DNA of 64,000 bases from Eonycteris spelaea (taxonomy: Eukaryota; Chordata; Mammalia; Chiroptera; Pteropodidae): contig PUFA01000165.1 of the NCBI GenBank assembly GCA_003508835.1, forward strand, positions 620,001-684,000, written 5' to 3'. The number at the start of each line of letters is the position of its first letter. Positions within the stretch are counted from its first letter, which is position 1. Shown piece by piece: positions 35,306 through 47,886 of this stretch. A program made the position numbers and the translations under genes. Below the pieces are notes generated by a model. The model did not search any database and was not told where the DNA came from. It was given only the letters and a program-made list of their open reading frames with translations.

Positions 35306-35964
35306 GTAAGAAACGCCAACCTTGCTTGCAAAGTAGCTGTGCCTATTTTGTCCTTTGAGCATCACTCTTGGTAATAGTCCTGTTGGCCTGGACCTGTTCT
35401 CTGGGTTGGCAATGCTGAGGGGAGACAGGCCTATCACTCCTTTCCAGTCTGCATTAGGCAACCTCACTAAGCCAAATCCACTCTCCATGCCAAAAGGTGA
35501 AAATTAAGAATGTTCTCTTTTAATCCTATGAAGAAGGGCCCATTTTAGACAGGGTACAATGCAGAAGCAACTGTGGTTATTTGAAATCCCCAAGGTATTC
35601 CCTTGCACAGGTGGAATGGGCCTACAAATCTGGAAGGTCAACCTGTGCCTTTTGGTTCAAAATTCCTAGCTTGAGCTGGGGGATGCAGACTTGAAAGCAG
35701 AGCTACTGTTTTGATGTGTGGAGCTTTGAGGTCCTGTATTCATAAAGCCCTCATGAAACCAGTGTCATTAGAATCAAAATACCTACTTCCTGACCACTGT
35801 CCACTTTTTATAAAATGTTGACCAGTTAGGTAGCAAGCTTAATTTGCATCCTCCAAAGACTTAGGGTGATTAAAAGGTCCTGGAGATAATGGAACAATAA
35901 GCAAGCTGGGAGTTTATTTAACTTTTCCTTTCTCTTTTAAAAAAAGTTATGAAAAATTAGAGAT
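35306..35964. other. Unassigned interval
   Basis: No repeat assigned. A minus-strand frame at 35285-35488 (67 codons) partly overlaps the L1 end and is not recognised. Confidence 0.35.
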
Positions 35965-37275
35965 GGTCCTTCAAAACTGCTTTTCTTTTTTCTTTTATTA
36001 GTTTCAAGTATACAGTACATTGGTTAGACATTTATATAGTTTATGAAATGATCCCCCTGATTACTCCATGTTCTCTCTGACTCTACACATAGCCATTACC
36101 TTACTGTTGTCTGTATTCCCCATGCTGCCCAGTGACCTTCTATCAACTACTAACTTGTAGTGTTTAACTCTTCACAGCTTTCTCCCAGCTGCCCCCACCT
36201 CCTACTCTTCTGGCCATCACCTGATTGTCCTCTATATTTGTGGGTCTGCTTTCAATTAGCTTGCTCTTTTGTTCCTTAAATTCCACATATAAGTGAAATC
36301 ATATTGTATTTATCTTTTTCTGTCTGACTTATTTCACTTAGCGTAATCACCTCTAGGTCCATCCATGTCATTGTAAATAATAAATTTCATTTTTTCTGGC
36401 TGAATAATATTCCATTGTATATATGAACCATAACTTCTTTATCCAGTTATCTGCTGATGGGCATTTAGGTTGCTTGCATATCTTGGCTATTATAAATAGC
36501 ACTGCTGTGAACATAGGGATACATACATCTTTACAAATTATGGTTTCAGTTTTCTTTGGATAAATACCCAGAAGTGCAATTGCTGGGTCAAAAAGTATAT
36601 CCATTTTTAATTTTTTGAGGAAACTCCAGACTCCATAGTGGCTGTACCAATTTGCACAACAGTGTACGATGGTTCGTTTTTCTCCACATCGCCAACACTT
36701 GTTCTTTGCTTTATTAATGATAGCCAGATGTGAGATAATATTTCATTGTGATTTTAATTTGCATTTCTCTGAGAATTAGCGACCTTGAGCATCTTTTCAT
36801 ATGTCTATTAGCCATCTGTATTTCCTCTTCTGAGAAATATCTGTTCAGGTCTTCTGCCCATTTTTTAATAGAATTGTTTGTTTTTCTAGTGTTGAGTGGA
36901 ATCAGGTCTTTGTCTAGTTTGGATATTAACCCTTTATCTGATGTATCCTAAGTGAATATCTTCTCCCATTCAGTAGGTTGTCTTTTTGTTTGTTGATTGT
37001 TTCCTTTGCTGTGCAAAATCTTTTTAGTTTGATATAGTCCCATTTGTTTATTTTTTCTTTTGTTTCCCTTGCCCAAGGAGATATGTCTGAAAAGAAATTA
37101 CTAGTAGCAATATCAGAGAGAAAACTGCCTATGTTTTCTTCTTCTAAGAGTTTTATGGTTTGGGGCCTTTTGTTTAAGTCTTTAATCCATTTTGAGTTTA
37201 TTCTTGTATATGTTGTAAGAAGGTGGTCCAGTTTCATATTTTTGCATACATGTGTCAACAAGTTACTTTAAAAAC
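35965..37275 (-). mobile_element. L1MA-type LINE, 5' truncated
   Basis: About 1.3 kb covering the 3' UTR and the end of ORF2. Minus-strand frames still read the L1 ORF2 C-terminus (AIALLGIYPKKTET and YYSARKNEIYYLQ within 36368-36604) and, frame-shifted, [20 protein letters not shown] within 36926-37261. The breaks between frames mean it is dead. One of the least diverged L1 copies in the window. Confidence 0.9.
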
Positions 37276-37839
37276 AAATATTAAAGTTAAGCTAGCATCG
37301 AACTGCTAACATCAACTGCAGGAAAGAGAAAGGGGCCTTTTTAGTTGTTTTTTTGACGTTATTTCTCAGAATCCGAAATTCCATGTTTAGTTGCTTCTAT
37401 GCAATTGCATCTCCTCTCCCTACCCAAACAAAACCAAACTAACACAAAACAACAAAAACTCAATGTTCCACCAATAAATTGGAGCAAGTCATTTAAGCGT
37501 TGATTTATTTTTTAAGATTCATACTCTCTGGTGGCTGCCTAAGAAACTCAGAGAATCTCATTTGAACTGCTCAATCACTAAATAGAGGAGAAAAAAAAAA
37601 ACAGTTTCAATTATGCCGGCAGGAGGGGGGTTTGTTTTGTGTCTCAATTTACAAGCAGAAGCACTGCAAATGTAAAATTTTCTGAAGGAAAATTTTGTCC
37701 TAATTACTTAACTGAATCCATACGCATTTGCTTTGATTTACTGGAACAAGTCTAGTTGGTCTTAATGTGACGTTTTAAAGCATGCTGAAGTAGCTTAACA
37801 ACTAGTACCTTCTCTGCTCCAGTCAAATATTTTTCAAAG
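37276..37839. other. Repeat-poor interval, possible conserved element
   Basis: About 560 bp without a recognised repeat, containing AT-rich homeobox-like and 'gccggcagg' motifs and an A12 run at 37590. No open frame of note. Confidence 0.35.
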
Positions 37840-37930
37840 GTGGGGATAGGTTGAGGTCAAAAATAAATAATGTTAACAAATTCTCCAGATGATTCTTATA
37901 GAGACTGATATTTGAGAACCACTGCTTAAG
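37840..37930. mobile_element. MER5A-like fragment
   Basis: 'ttctccagatgattcttata' followed by 'gatatttgagaaccactgc' resembles one end of MER5A; the other end is missing. Confidence 0.55.
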
Positions 37931-38009
37931 ACAATACTTACGTTTTAACTTTTTTGTTTTTCAACTTTACCTATAAAATAACACATTCTGGATAAGTTTC
38001 TTCTTCCTG

Positions 38010-41000
38010 TTATGCTTAATTTTCTAATTGAAAGAATTTTAAGTTCTTTTTTTATTTCTTAAAATTTTACTTTTTGAATGAACATAAAGTAAAATTGACT
38101 TTTTGCATTTGTATACATTTCTATGAATTTTAATAAATATATCAATTCATGCAACCACCACTACAATCAGAAAACAAAACAGTTCCATCAGGTTATTCTT
38201 TTGTACACACGCCCTGCCCCCAAAACCCAATCCCTGACAACCACCAATCTGTTATCCATCACTAAAGTTTTGTGTTTTTCAGAATGTCATATAAATGGAA
38301 TCATATAGCATGTAACCTGTTGAGACTGGCTCCTTTCGCTCAGCATAATGCCTTTGAGATTCATCCAAGTTTTTGTATGTATCCACAGTCTATTTCTTTT
38401 TATTACTGAGCAGAATTCTATTATATGGATGTACCCAGTTTGTTTGGTTTGTTCACCCATTAGACAGCATTTAACTGTTTTCAGTTGTGGATAATTATGA
38501 TAGAATTGCTATAAACATTTATGTACAGGTTTTGAGGTAAAGATAAGTTTTCACGTATCTAGAGTAATACCTAGGAGGATTGCTCAGTCAATTGGTAGGT
38601 GTATCTTTAACTTTATGAGAAACTACCAACCTGTTTGCCAGAAGGGCTGTACTGTATTGTATGGGTGAGAATTCCAGTTGCTTTGTAAACTTCGCAATAC
38701 TTAGGATTGTATTTTTTTTTTCAACCATTTCAGTACATGTGACATAGCATCTCTTCGTGGTTTTAATTTGCATTTCTCTAATGGCTGAAGATGTTGAACA
38801 TCTTGTTATGTGCTTATTTACCATGCACATGTCCTCTTTGATGAAGTTTCTGCTCAAGTCTTTTGCTCATTTTAAAAATTGAATTGTTTGGTTTCTTGAG
38901 TTTTAGGAGTTCTTAATATATTCTGGATAAATCTTTTGTTTAATTATTTTCTTCCAGTGTATAGCTTGTCTTTTTAATATTTGAAAAGTGTCTTTCCCAA
39001 AGCAAGTTATTAATTCTGATTAATCCAATTTATTAACTTTTTCCTGTGATAGTCATGAAGATTTTTCTGGTTTTTTTTCCTAAAAGTTTCATAATTTTAT
39101 ATTTAACACTGAAATCTGTGATTTAGTTTGACTTAATTTTGGCATGAGATATGAGATTTGGACCAGGGTTTATCTTCTTGCGTATGAGTCCAAATGCTGG
39201 TCTGTAGTTTTCCTTACACCCCATCTTTGGTTTCAGTATTAGGATAAATTAGCTGGGAAGTGTTCCCTCCTCCATTTTCTGGAAAAAAAAAATTGCATAG
39301 AATTGCTACACTTAATGATTAAAGTGTTAGTAGAATTTTTTCAGTGAGACCATCTGGAACAGCAGATTTTTGAAAGTTTTAAACTATGAATTCAATTTCT
39401 TTAACCATTATAGCACCTTTTCATTCATGCTTCATACATCATTCATGTTCCCCATTTCATGCTGAGTAATTTTGGGTGATCTGTGGGTCCACAGTGACAT
39501 TCCCCATTTCATTCCTGATATTGATAGTTTGTATCTTCTTTTTAATTTTATTCTGTCAGACATTTTAGATGTTTTTAAATTTTATTGATTTTTTAATAGA
39601 ACCATAATTTTTTGTTTCAATGATTTTCTCTGTCTTTCTATATTTAACTTGATTTCTGTTCTCATCTGCATTATTGCTTCTTTTCTTCTGCTTGATTTGG
39701 GTTTCTTTTGTTCTTCCTATTTTTAGGTTTTTAAAGTGAGAGCTTAGATTATTGGTTTGAAACCTTTCTTTTCTAACATAAGCCTTTAATACTAAGCATT
39801 TCCCTCTAATCATAGCTTTCACTGAAGCTCACAAATTTTGATAAAGTATGTTTTCATTTTCACTCAGGTCACATCTTTTTTAATTTCCCTTGAGATTTCA
39901 TCTTTGACCCATGGATTATTTATAAGCATATTGTTTAATTTCCAAGTATTTGGAGACTTTTCTTTTATCTTTCTTTTATTGATTTCTAATCTAATTCCAC
40001 TACAGTCAGAGAGCATATTTTATATATTTCAATTCTTTCAAACATGTTAAGGTTTATTTTATTACCTAGGATATGGTCTGTCTCAGTGCATATTTCATGT
40101 GCCCTTGAAAGAATGCATATTTTTCTGTTGTTAGGTGGAGTGTTATATACATATTAATTAGATACAATAGTTCGATGGTGTTGTTCAATTCTTTTATATT
40201 CTTGCTGATTTTCTGTCTAGTAATTTATCATTTACTGAGAGAAGAGTGTTGAATTTTCCAACTGTAATTATAAATTTATCTATTTTTGTGTTTCTCTGAA
40301 TTTTTGCTTTATGTGTTTCAAAACTGTTGTTAGGTATGTAGATATTTAGAATTGTTATTCCTTCTTGCTGTATTAATCCTTTTACCATTATATAATATTC
40401 CTTTGTAGCCCTAGTAATTTCTTTGCTCTGACATCTACTTTATCTGATATTCCTATGGCCACTGAAGCTTACTTTTTTTTAGTTTTTATATGGCATATCA
40501 TTTTTATCTTTTTTCTTTTATCCTATCTGTATCATAATGTTTGAAATGAGTTTCATGTAATCAGCATGTGGCTGGGTCATGTTTTTTTATTCATTCAGAC
40601 AATCTCTATCTTTTAATTGGTATATTTGGATCATTTACATTTTAATACTGTATTTGAATTTAGGTCAACCATTTCATTATTTGTTTTCTGTTTGTTCCCT
40701 CTGTTTTTCATTTCTGTTTCCCTATTCCTGCCTTTTTGGGAAGGGGGGTTATTTAAACCTTCTAAATCCTGTTTTCATTTATCTATTCTGTTTTTCTACA
40801 AATATTTATGAATTTTAAATTATCTTTCTGTTATTGATTTCTAGTTTAATGTCTGAAACCATAGTTTCTATGTATGGATTCTGTTTTTATCACTATATTT
40901 CTTTTTATGGTATTTTAGGGATTGCTGTAGGGATTTTTAATTACCATATAACTTATTACTTTTCATTTTTAAATGTTTTAGCATTTCAAATTGCATTTAA

Positions 41001-42500
41001 AAATCTCACCAGTATATGTGTTTTTTGCTATAGTTATTTTATGTGCATCTACATACAGAGAAATTTCACAGACAGTGTTATATCTTTTGCTTTCAACCAT
41101 CAATCATACTTTAAGAAACTCAACAGGAGAAGACTAGTCTATTATATTTACCCAGAAATTTACCATTTCTATTTCTCTCTCCTCATCCTTGACATTCCAA
41201 GTTTTCTTCTGATATTGTTTCTCTGCCTGAAGAACTTCCTTCAAAATTTTTTCAGATCAGGTTTGTTGCAATGAACTCTTTTAGTTCTCATTTACCTAAG
41301 AATGTTCTTATTTCAACTCATTCCTGAAGAATGTTTTCACTAGAATATAATATAGCTTGACATTTGTTTTCTTTCTGCACTTTGTAAGTATATCGTTATA
41401 CTTCCTTCTGGGCTCTCTGGTTTCTCAGGAGTAATCTGCAGTCACTTCAGTTGTTTTCCTATAAGCAATGTGTCAGTTGTTCTCTATTTGTTTTCAAGAT
41501 TTTTTTTTCTTCACTTTTCAGCTGTTTTATTATTATGTGTGTCAGCATGAATTTTTCTAGGTTTAAATTATTTGGGATTTGCTGAGTTTCATGACTCTGC
41601 AGGTTTGCGCTGTCAAATTTGAAAAGTTTTCAAGTCATTATTTCTTCAAATATGTTTTCTGTGCTTCACTCTTTCCCTCTCCTTGGACTCCAATGATCGG
41701 AATGTTAAGCATTCTGCTATTGTCCCACAGGCCCCTTAAGATCTGTTTATTTTTCACCTTTCTTCTCTCTGTTGCTCAGATTGTATATTTTCTATTAGTC
41801 TATCTTAAAGTTCATTTAATTTTCTTCTGTCATTTTCATTCTGCTGGTGAGCTCATCCAGTAAATTTATTTTGGTTATTGTATTTTTCAGTTCTAAATTT
41901 TTATTCTTTATGCCTTTTTTGTGTGTGTGAGACTTTCTATTGTTCCATTTATTTCAAGAGTGTTCAGGATTTCTTGTTGGAGCATTTCTTTAATAGCTGC
42001 TTTAAAATCTTTGTCAGATAATTCCAACATTTGTTATACCAGCATTGGCATATTTTCCATGTGAATTGAGATTTCCCTGATTCTTCGTATGCTGAGTAAG
42101 TTTGATTTGTATCATGGACGTTTTAAATATTATGTTATAAGATTTACTCTTATTTAAATCCTGTGGAGAATGTTTATATTTTTGTTTTAGCAGTTAATCA
42201 ACCCAGTTGGGTTCAGTCTTCAATTTCCAACCAGCTTTCTGTGGATTGTGGTTTCAAGGTCAGTTCAGTTTTCACATCCTTTGTAGTGTTATTTAGATCA
42301 GTTCCAGATGTTCACCACCAGGGCCCAGACTGGGGCTTGGGTATCATCTATTTCATAGCACAGTTTTAAAGTCAATGTGTTCTGTTTAGGGTCACATCCT
42401 GGCCCTAATAGCTCAGAGGTAAGCCCAAGAGCTCATGGGCAACTTTCTTCTCTCCCTTTCAGATGGCCCTGACACTTTTCGGCTTCCTGAACTCTTCTTT
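38010..42500 (-). mobile_element. Long old L1M (L1MC/ME-like), about 4.4 kb
   Basis: Reverse complement of an L1 running from the 3' end at the left ('tgcaaccaccactacaatca', 'ggctcctttcgctcagcata', 'aattgctataaacatttatg', 'ggttttaatttgcatttctc') through ORF2 ('agtgagaccatctggaacag', 'ttttagatgtttttaaattt') to more 5' sequence ('tgtcagataattccaacatt'). Riddled with stops; only short minus-strand frames survive (e.g. 39565-39822, 40194-40388). It may continue to about 43150. Confidence 0.75.
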
Positions 42501-42779
42501 TTGTTTATTTGGACAGAAAACTGGGCCTTATTTACCCATTATACTACACTTATTCCATAGCCGTGCTCATGTCTGGAGCCAAGTTTTAGGACAGAGGGAG
42601 AGAAAGAGTAAAACAGTAACATGAGTGTGCCTTACCCTTTGGGGACCACAGCTCCTCCTTAGAGAGGAAATTTTCTTCCTTAGAATTTTTAGTCTCCTGT
42701 GGGCCTCTATTGCTGCTTCTGGCACCACCACCATTAGCACCTCAAGACTGCTTGTGGGCTGATGTACAATAGGATGGAT

Positions 42780-42812
42780 AAAAAAACAAACAAACAAAAA
42801 AAAAAAAACAAG
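42780..42812 (+). repeat. (AAAC)n / poly(A) run
   Basis: AAAC units followed by a run of 13 A; low complexity. Confidence 0.85.
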
Positions 42813-43159
42813 AAAGAATGAGAAAAAGGAAAATGTGACATTTCCTCACCCTCTCTCAGTGTTAGAAAACCCTTTTCCCTCTCCTAGAGGGTTACTCCTG
42901 GAGCTCTCTCTGTCCACCCTGATGTACACTTTCAGGCTTCAGGCTGCATTGATTTCAGGCCAGTGGGTAGCAGAGAAGAAAAAAGTAAAGTCACCGCTGG
43001 TTTGATGGCACTTCAATTTCTAGATTTCTTTTACAGCCCACTTGCTACTACTCACTTTTCAGAGCCTCAAACAGCCAATCGATGCATTCTCTCCACATTC
43101 TATAGCTGCATTCAGTGAGAGAGAATAGTTACTACGTTCCCTTATTTTCTGTATTCTTG
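42813..43159. other. Unassigned interval, possibly L1 5' part
   Basis: Pyrimidine-rich sequence which could be the diverged 5' end of the adjoining minus-strand L1; no gene seen. Confidence 0.3.
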
Positions 43160-43995
43160 ATGTTCTGGCATCTAGGGCCTTACTGACTAGGGAGGGACTA
43201 CCCCTTCCAGGATTACCTAATCCCTAGAGATTGCAAACAACCCACCTGAGAGCACATCTTTTATATGCAAACCACCTAACATAAAACCTACACCCCCAAC
43301 CACCTTTGTTGGGCTCTTACACTCCTGACAATTATCCACCTGCTGGAAGTGTTGCAGAATACTCTGACAGAGATGGTACACGGAGGCAATAAGCAGGAAG
43401 TAGCATTTATTAATGTGGTAGTGGAGGCCGAGCTAACCGTTTCCTGTAGTAGTTGAAGGTTGTTCATTTCCCTTCCCATAATAGAAAAGGGACTTTTCAG
43501 TGTCACAGCTGACGTGGCACAGACCAGAGGCCCTATTCGGTCACTCTCTTTATGGCCTGCCAACCAATCAGAATACACTTTACTATAAGGAAGTATAAGA
43601 TGTGTATAAAAGGAAAAGCTCCCTGCCATTGGGCCTCAGCCTTTGGATGTGAATTTGCTGAGCTGGTGCCGGCACCAATAAACGCTGCTTCCTGCTTATT
43701 GCCTCAGTGTCCCTCCCATCTCTCTATCTGAGAATCCTGTAACATAATCACCCCAGTGCTAGATACCAGACAATTTGGGACAGTTCCTACAGTTAAGAGC
43801 CCTCTGACATTATTTAAACTAACCAATCCTATGCCTGTTTACTCCACCATGTTTTCCTCTGCTCCCTCTGCTTCTTTCCTGGCCTTGGTGCTTCCCCAGG
43901 TAGCCCCCATGGTGTGGCATACCCCTCTTTTTGGAAACTATGAGTAAAACACTATCATTTCAATGGCAATCATCTTTTAATCTATTGGTTTCACC
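43160..43995 (+). mobile_element. Older ERV LTR split by a younger LTR
   Basis: Flanks 43160-43349 and 43745-43995 read like two parts of one LTR: the left has 'ctagggagggactacccctt' and 'gttgggctcttacactcctg', the right has 'aaactaaccaatcctatgcc', 'aggtagcccccatggtgtgg' and a late 'gagtaaaacac'. This joining is inference; the family is not named. Confidence 0.45.
43350..43744 (+). mobile_element. ERV1-like solo LTR with inverted-repeat ends
   Basis: 395 bp, starting TGTTGCAG and ending CTGTAACA as retroviral LTRs do. Promoter-like signals in order: a CCAAT box ('aaccaatcag', about 43564), a TATA box ('gtgtataaaagg', about 43604) and an AATAAA poly(A) signal at 43677-43682, giving a U3-R-U5 layout. 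No internal viral genes are nearby, so it is a solo LTR. The first 65 or so bases are an imperfect reverse complement of the last 70. No matching short target duplication was seen (left flank gaag, right flank taat). Confidence 0.7.
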
Positions 43996-44105
43996 ATAAA
44001 TGAATAATAACAAAACCTACATTTTTAAAACAAAGGGACAGAGTGGGATGTGCTTACTTCACCTCACCTGAAACCCCCTTTCATATATATAAAATATATC
44101 TATAA

Positions 44106-44478
44106 TAGTTGACCCTTGAGCAACATAGGGGTTAGGGGTACCAAACCCCTGCACAGTAGAAAATCCACATATAACTTTTGACTCTCCCAAAACTTAACTA
44201 CTACCAGCCCTTGTTATCCATGGGGGATTGGTTCCAGGACCTCCCCTTGCCCCATGGAATCCAAATCCACAAATGCTCAGTTTTCTTATATAGTGTGATA
44301 TAAATCAATGTATCCAGTCAGCCCTTTGTATTTGTGGACTCAAAAACAGTATTTTTGATCCAAAATTGATTGAATCCATGGATGTAAAAGCTGCAGATAT
44401 GGAGGGCAACTGTATTGGGAAAAAAACCTTATAAGTAGACCTGAACAGTTCAAACCCTTGTTGTTCAAGGGTCAACTG
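44106..44478 (-). mobile_element. Tigger-type DNA transposon (outer)
   Basis: Left end 'agttgacccttgagcaacat' and right end 'ttgttcaagggtcaactg' are inverted copies of the Tigger terminus, followed by TA at the right. The internal 'ataacttttgactctcccaa' and 'aacttaactacta' match the reverse complement. Interrupted by another Tigger. Confidence 0.85.
44215..44412 (-). mobile_element. Tigger-type MITE nested in the outer Tigger
   Basis: Left end 'cagcccttgttatccatggg', then 'gattggttccaggacctcc'; right end 'gatatggagggcaactg' followed by TA. A second internal 'cagtcagccctttgtatttg' at 44315 suggests rearrangement. Flanking TA on both sides (44212-44213 and 44413-44414). Confidence 0.75.
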
Positions 44479-44764
44479 TATAATAAACATTTATCAGCCA
44501 TAATGTTTTCAGTTACAAATCAAAGAAACTGGCCTTTTCAAAAGATGGAATTTCTATACCTTTAGGAACTGAACAGTTCAATTTATTTGTTTTTGCTCCT
44601 CTGTACTTTCTCATTTTCAAAATAATGATTCTGTTTTAATGTTGTAGGGAACATCTGTTGGGTTTCTCTGAAGTGCTTCCCCTTCTAACCCTGAATTTCC
44701 TTCAAGGAATCACTCATGACCCACTGCTAGACTAACCTGTTTGTGTGGAAGTCACCACTACCAT
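44479..44764. other. Unassigned interval
   Basis: Nothing recognised. Confidence 0.35.
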
Positions 44765-45170
44765 CATCCCCCATTGCAGAGAATCACTCGTCCAGGCCAC
44801 CTGATCAGTATATTTCAATGTCCTGACCACAGTCGCCCATTTAGGAATCAAAGCTAAGTCCAAGACTTTGAGTGGAACAGTTGGGAAAGAGCAATTCTAT
44901 TTTTGCTAGTGCTGTTGAGTGAGTGGAATGTAAATCTGAAGTTCCATCTTTTCATTGCTTTCAAAAAGCTTATTGAATGGTAAAAACAATCAAGAGAAAA
45001 GCAAAGCTAAAAAATGAAAGTAAACGGATTTTGATAATATTGGTATGGGCTCACCAATACCTTTTCTTGTGGCACTTCAGTTGTATGAGCTAGTAAATTT
45101 TTTTTTTTCTTGAGCCAGCCTGTGTTAGTTTTCTGTCACTTGTAGCCAAATGTGTCCTGTCTAATTAAAT
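44765..45170 (+). repeat. Ancient interspersed repeat R
   Basis: Ends with 'ttgagccagcctgtgttagt', 'tttctgtcacttgtagccaa' and 'gtgtcctgtctaatt', the family R 3' end; earlier 'gaacagttgggaaagagcaa' also fits. Confidence 0.6.
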
Positions 45171-45364
45171 GAATCCTTTGTCTATTATACTTTACTATGG
45201 CCTGAATCTTGAGTTGATTATTTTTAATCAACAACACATGGAGATTTGTATTGGAGTCATTTGTTGAAGTCCATTGGAAGAAATTGTAAGTTTCTGGGTG
45301 TATTTTATCTGTTTATATCCTTTTCTTGTTGCTTTTGTCAAGGAGACTTGTTCTGCATTGCTTA

Positions 45365-45835
45365 GACTTTTGTTCAGTTTGAGTTTTCCACAAAAACAGA
45401 TCCTTGATAGAGGATTTGGCGCCAGTGGTTGATTTCAAAGGTGATCCCAAGGGTATCAGCAGAGGATTGGGGGAATAAAAGTGAAAAAAGAAGGATGAGC
45501 TATTGAGAGTTTCTCACATAGGGCCATTGGAGCTCATTCCTGCTAGGAGATTCTGGGAGACAGTATAGAATGAGCCCCAGAATTAACCACTCAAAGAGTG
45601 AGCAAGTGGGGGTTATCTGTCCTCCAGCTCATATCCATCATTGCTAAAGGCTTTTTCCAGGGGTTTAATTCCGCTGACACTTCTGGCCTGCCCTGCTCAG
45701 TAGTTAAAAACAAGCCTTTAGGTAAAGAATTGTGGGCACATGTAATAGGACATGGTAGGCATGTTCTTGGGGTACCCCAAGAGTTCAAAGGGACATAAGA
45801 GGGGCATGGCCAACATCTGCCTCTAGAACTGTGAG
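45365..45835 (+). repeat. Unnamed ancient interspersed repeat
   Basis: 'tttccacaaaaacagatcct', 'gatttcaaaggtgatcccaa', 'gagagtttctcacatagggc', 'ttattaaccactcaaagagtg'-like and 'catggccaacatctgcctct' resemble a dispersed family that I recall but cannot name. Confidence 0.45.
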
Positions 45836-46024
45836 TGTTCTTGCTTTTGATTCCTAGTTTAACCTCTTTTCATATAGTAAGAAGGTGTATTGATTACATA
45901 TGTATTGATTCATAAGTAATAACTCTTTACAAACACAGTAGCTTTAAAACTTATCAAGCTTTCACCATATTTGGTAAGAAGAAATTGAGATCAAAAGTAT
46001 GATGATTTCTAGTCTATTTCAATC

Positions 46025-46265
46025 ATTCATCATTCATTCATATATTCATTTATACAACAAATGCTTGGGGGGAGCAGAAATTAATAAGCAACAGTTTCTG
46101 TCCTCACAAAGCCCAGAGCTAATGTCAAGCAGACAGAAATATAATTACTAGTATAATAAAATGATACTTGCTCTAATAGAAGTGGATAAAAACTGCTATT
46201 CAAGCACAGGAGTAGAGTCACAAACAAGGTGATATTTGTGTTTTATAAGATGAGAAAGAGGGAAA
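46025..46265 (+). repeat. Ancient mammalian repeat (family Q)
   Basis: 'attcattcatatattcattt', 'caacaaatgcttgg', 'ttctgtcctcacaaagccca' fit the start of family Q. Confidence 0.55.
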
Positions 46266-46274
46266 GGAGGAAGG

Positions 46275-46800
46275 GCATTTATTCTCCTTGCTATTACTGT
46301 ATAGCAAATTTCCACAAACTTATGGCATAAAACAGCAACCACTTTATTACATTTATGACGTTGTGGATGAGAAATTTAAAATGGGGTACAGAGGGGTCAG
46401 CTCATCTCTATACTACAATGTCTGTAGCCTAGTTAGGAAAACTCAAAGGCTGAAGGTGACTCAATGGCTGGGGTATGGAATCATCTGAAGGCTCACTTGC
46501 TTGTCTGGCAGTTTATGCTGATGTTTTCAGGGACTTCAGCTAGGATTGCCAACTGGTACATCTACACTTGGACTTGGCCTCTCCGTGGGACTATTTGGGC
46601 TTTCTCGTAACATGATGGCTGGGTTCCCAGAGCAATTGCCCCCAAGATAACCATGCAAAAGCTATGCTACTTTCTATGGTCAGTCTTGGAAGTCACATAG
46701 TATCACCTCCACTGTGATCATAAGCCTCCCCAAACTCAACAGGGGGAAACTTAGACCTATCTCACAGTGGGAAGAACATAAAGTCATATCAGAAAAGCAT
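46275..46800 (-). mobile_element. MLT1-group MaLR LTR
   Basis: 'ttgctattactgtatagcaa', 'caaacttatggcataaaaca', 'tggaatcatctgaaggctca', 'acatgatggctgggttccca', 'ggaagtcacatagtatcacc' follow reverse-complement MLT1. Confidence 0.75.
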
Positions 46801-47504
46801 GTGGGAAAGAAGAGATTGTTGCAAACGGTTTTGGAAAATACCACGTACCACAACATTGAAGGGATAAGATTATCTTATCCATCTGGTATTTAGTAATATT
46901 GTTTAGGTCACATTGTTTTCTGATAGATACTTTTTTAAATTACTTAAATTGCCTAAGTCAAATTGTCTCAGATAACATCTAAAGAAAGAGATTTGTTATT
47001 TGATGCATTTGTCACCTGTCTTTTGCCCACACAGACTTCCTTCCTGGCCCACACTTTTAGAACCAATGCCATAGGGCCTGAGAAGAGTTGGAGAGAAAGG
47101 TGTTAGAATTAGCAGGGCAGATTCTCCTTAGAGGTCAGGCAAGGGCAAAGACTGTGAACATTCTTATTTTAATATTAAAGTTGATTATAAACATAAATAC
47201 GCATATACATGCCAAGTTCATTTTTTTCCCCATTGGATCTAATTTTCAGGAGTATTAAAAGCCTTGGATTCATTTAGTGTACGGTATTATTACCCCCAAA
47301 AGAACATTCTAATTTATGCAACTTTTTGAGTAAATGTGGTAAGGCTCAGGACTGGTTGAGATTTACTTGGACTTTTGTTTTTTTTAAGCTGAAACTTAAT
47401 AGATTACATTTTTTTAAAAGCCATTTTTTTTTTAATTTTTAGAAAACACACCTCATAATCAGGATATACAGTACATGGAGACATTTTGACACTTAGCTGA
47501 ATGA
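46801..47504. other. Unassigned interval
   Basis: AT-rich; no gene or firm repeat call. Confidence 0.35.
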
Positions 47505-47735
47505 AGTAGCTAGGAGGCAGTCTTGTACTGTAGTCTGGCAGTTTGGGGCTTGAATCCCAAATGTGCCACTTCTTATTGTATGATTTGGGGCCACATTACT
47601 CAACTTCTCCAAGTCTTGGTTTCTTAATCTGTAAAATGGGGGTAATGATGCCTACATTTTAGTATTGCAATGCAGATTAAATAAGATAATTAAGGTACTG
47701 AATGCCTAGGAGATAATAAATTTAATATTGGCGGA
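47505..47735 (+). repeat. MIR SINE, near full length
   Basis: 'agtctggcagtttggggctt', 'gaatcccaaatgtgccactt', 'gtttcttaatctgtaaaatg', 'ggggtaatgatgcctacatt' in MIR order. Confidence 0.85.
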
Positions 47736-47883
47736 TTCAAAGAGATATTCAGCTATATGATTACTCAGTTCTCTCTGAAGATAGAGGCAGGTCAATATCC
47801 ACATAATCAACCTTTAGGTTTTTAATGTCCCTGTTTCTAAAGACAAAGGAAAGGCACAAAGTTAGCTAAAGCCTAAGGCCTTG

Positions 47884-47886
<3 letters not shown>

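Noticed and set aside
36368..37261. Minus-strand frames resembling reverse-transcriptase C-terminus
   Set aside because: Real homology, but to L1 ORF2 in a dead, frame-shifted copy; annotated as a mobile element rather than a gene.
43288..43629. 113-codon minus-strand frame
   Set aside because: It crosses the solo LTR antisense to its promoter signals and has no domain.
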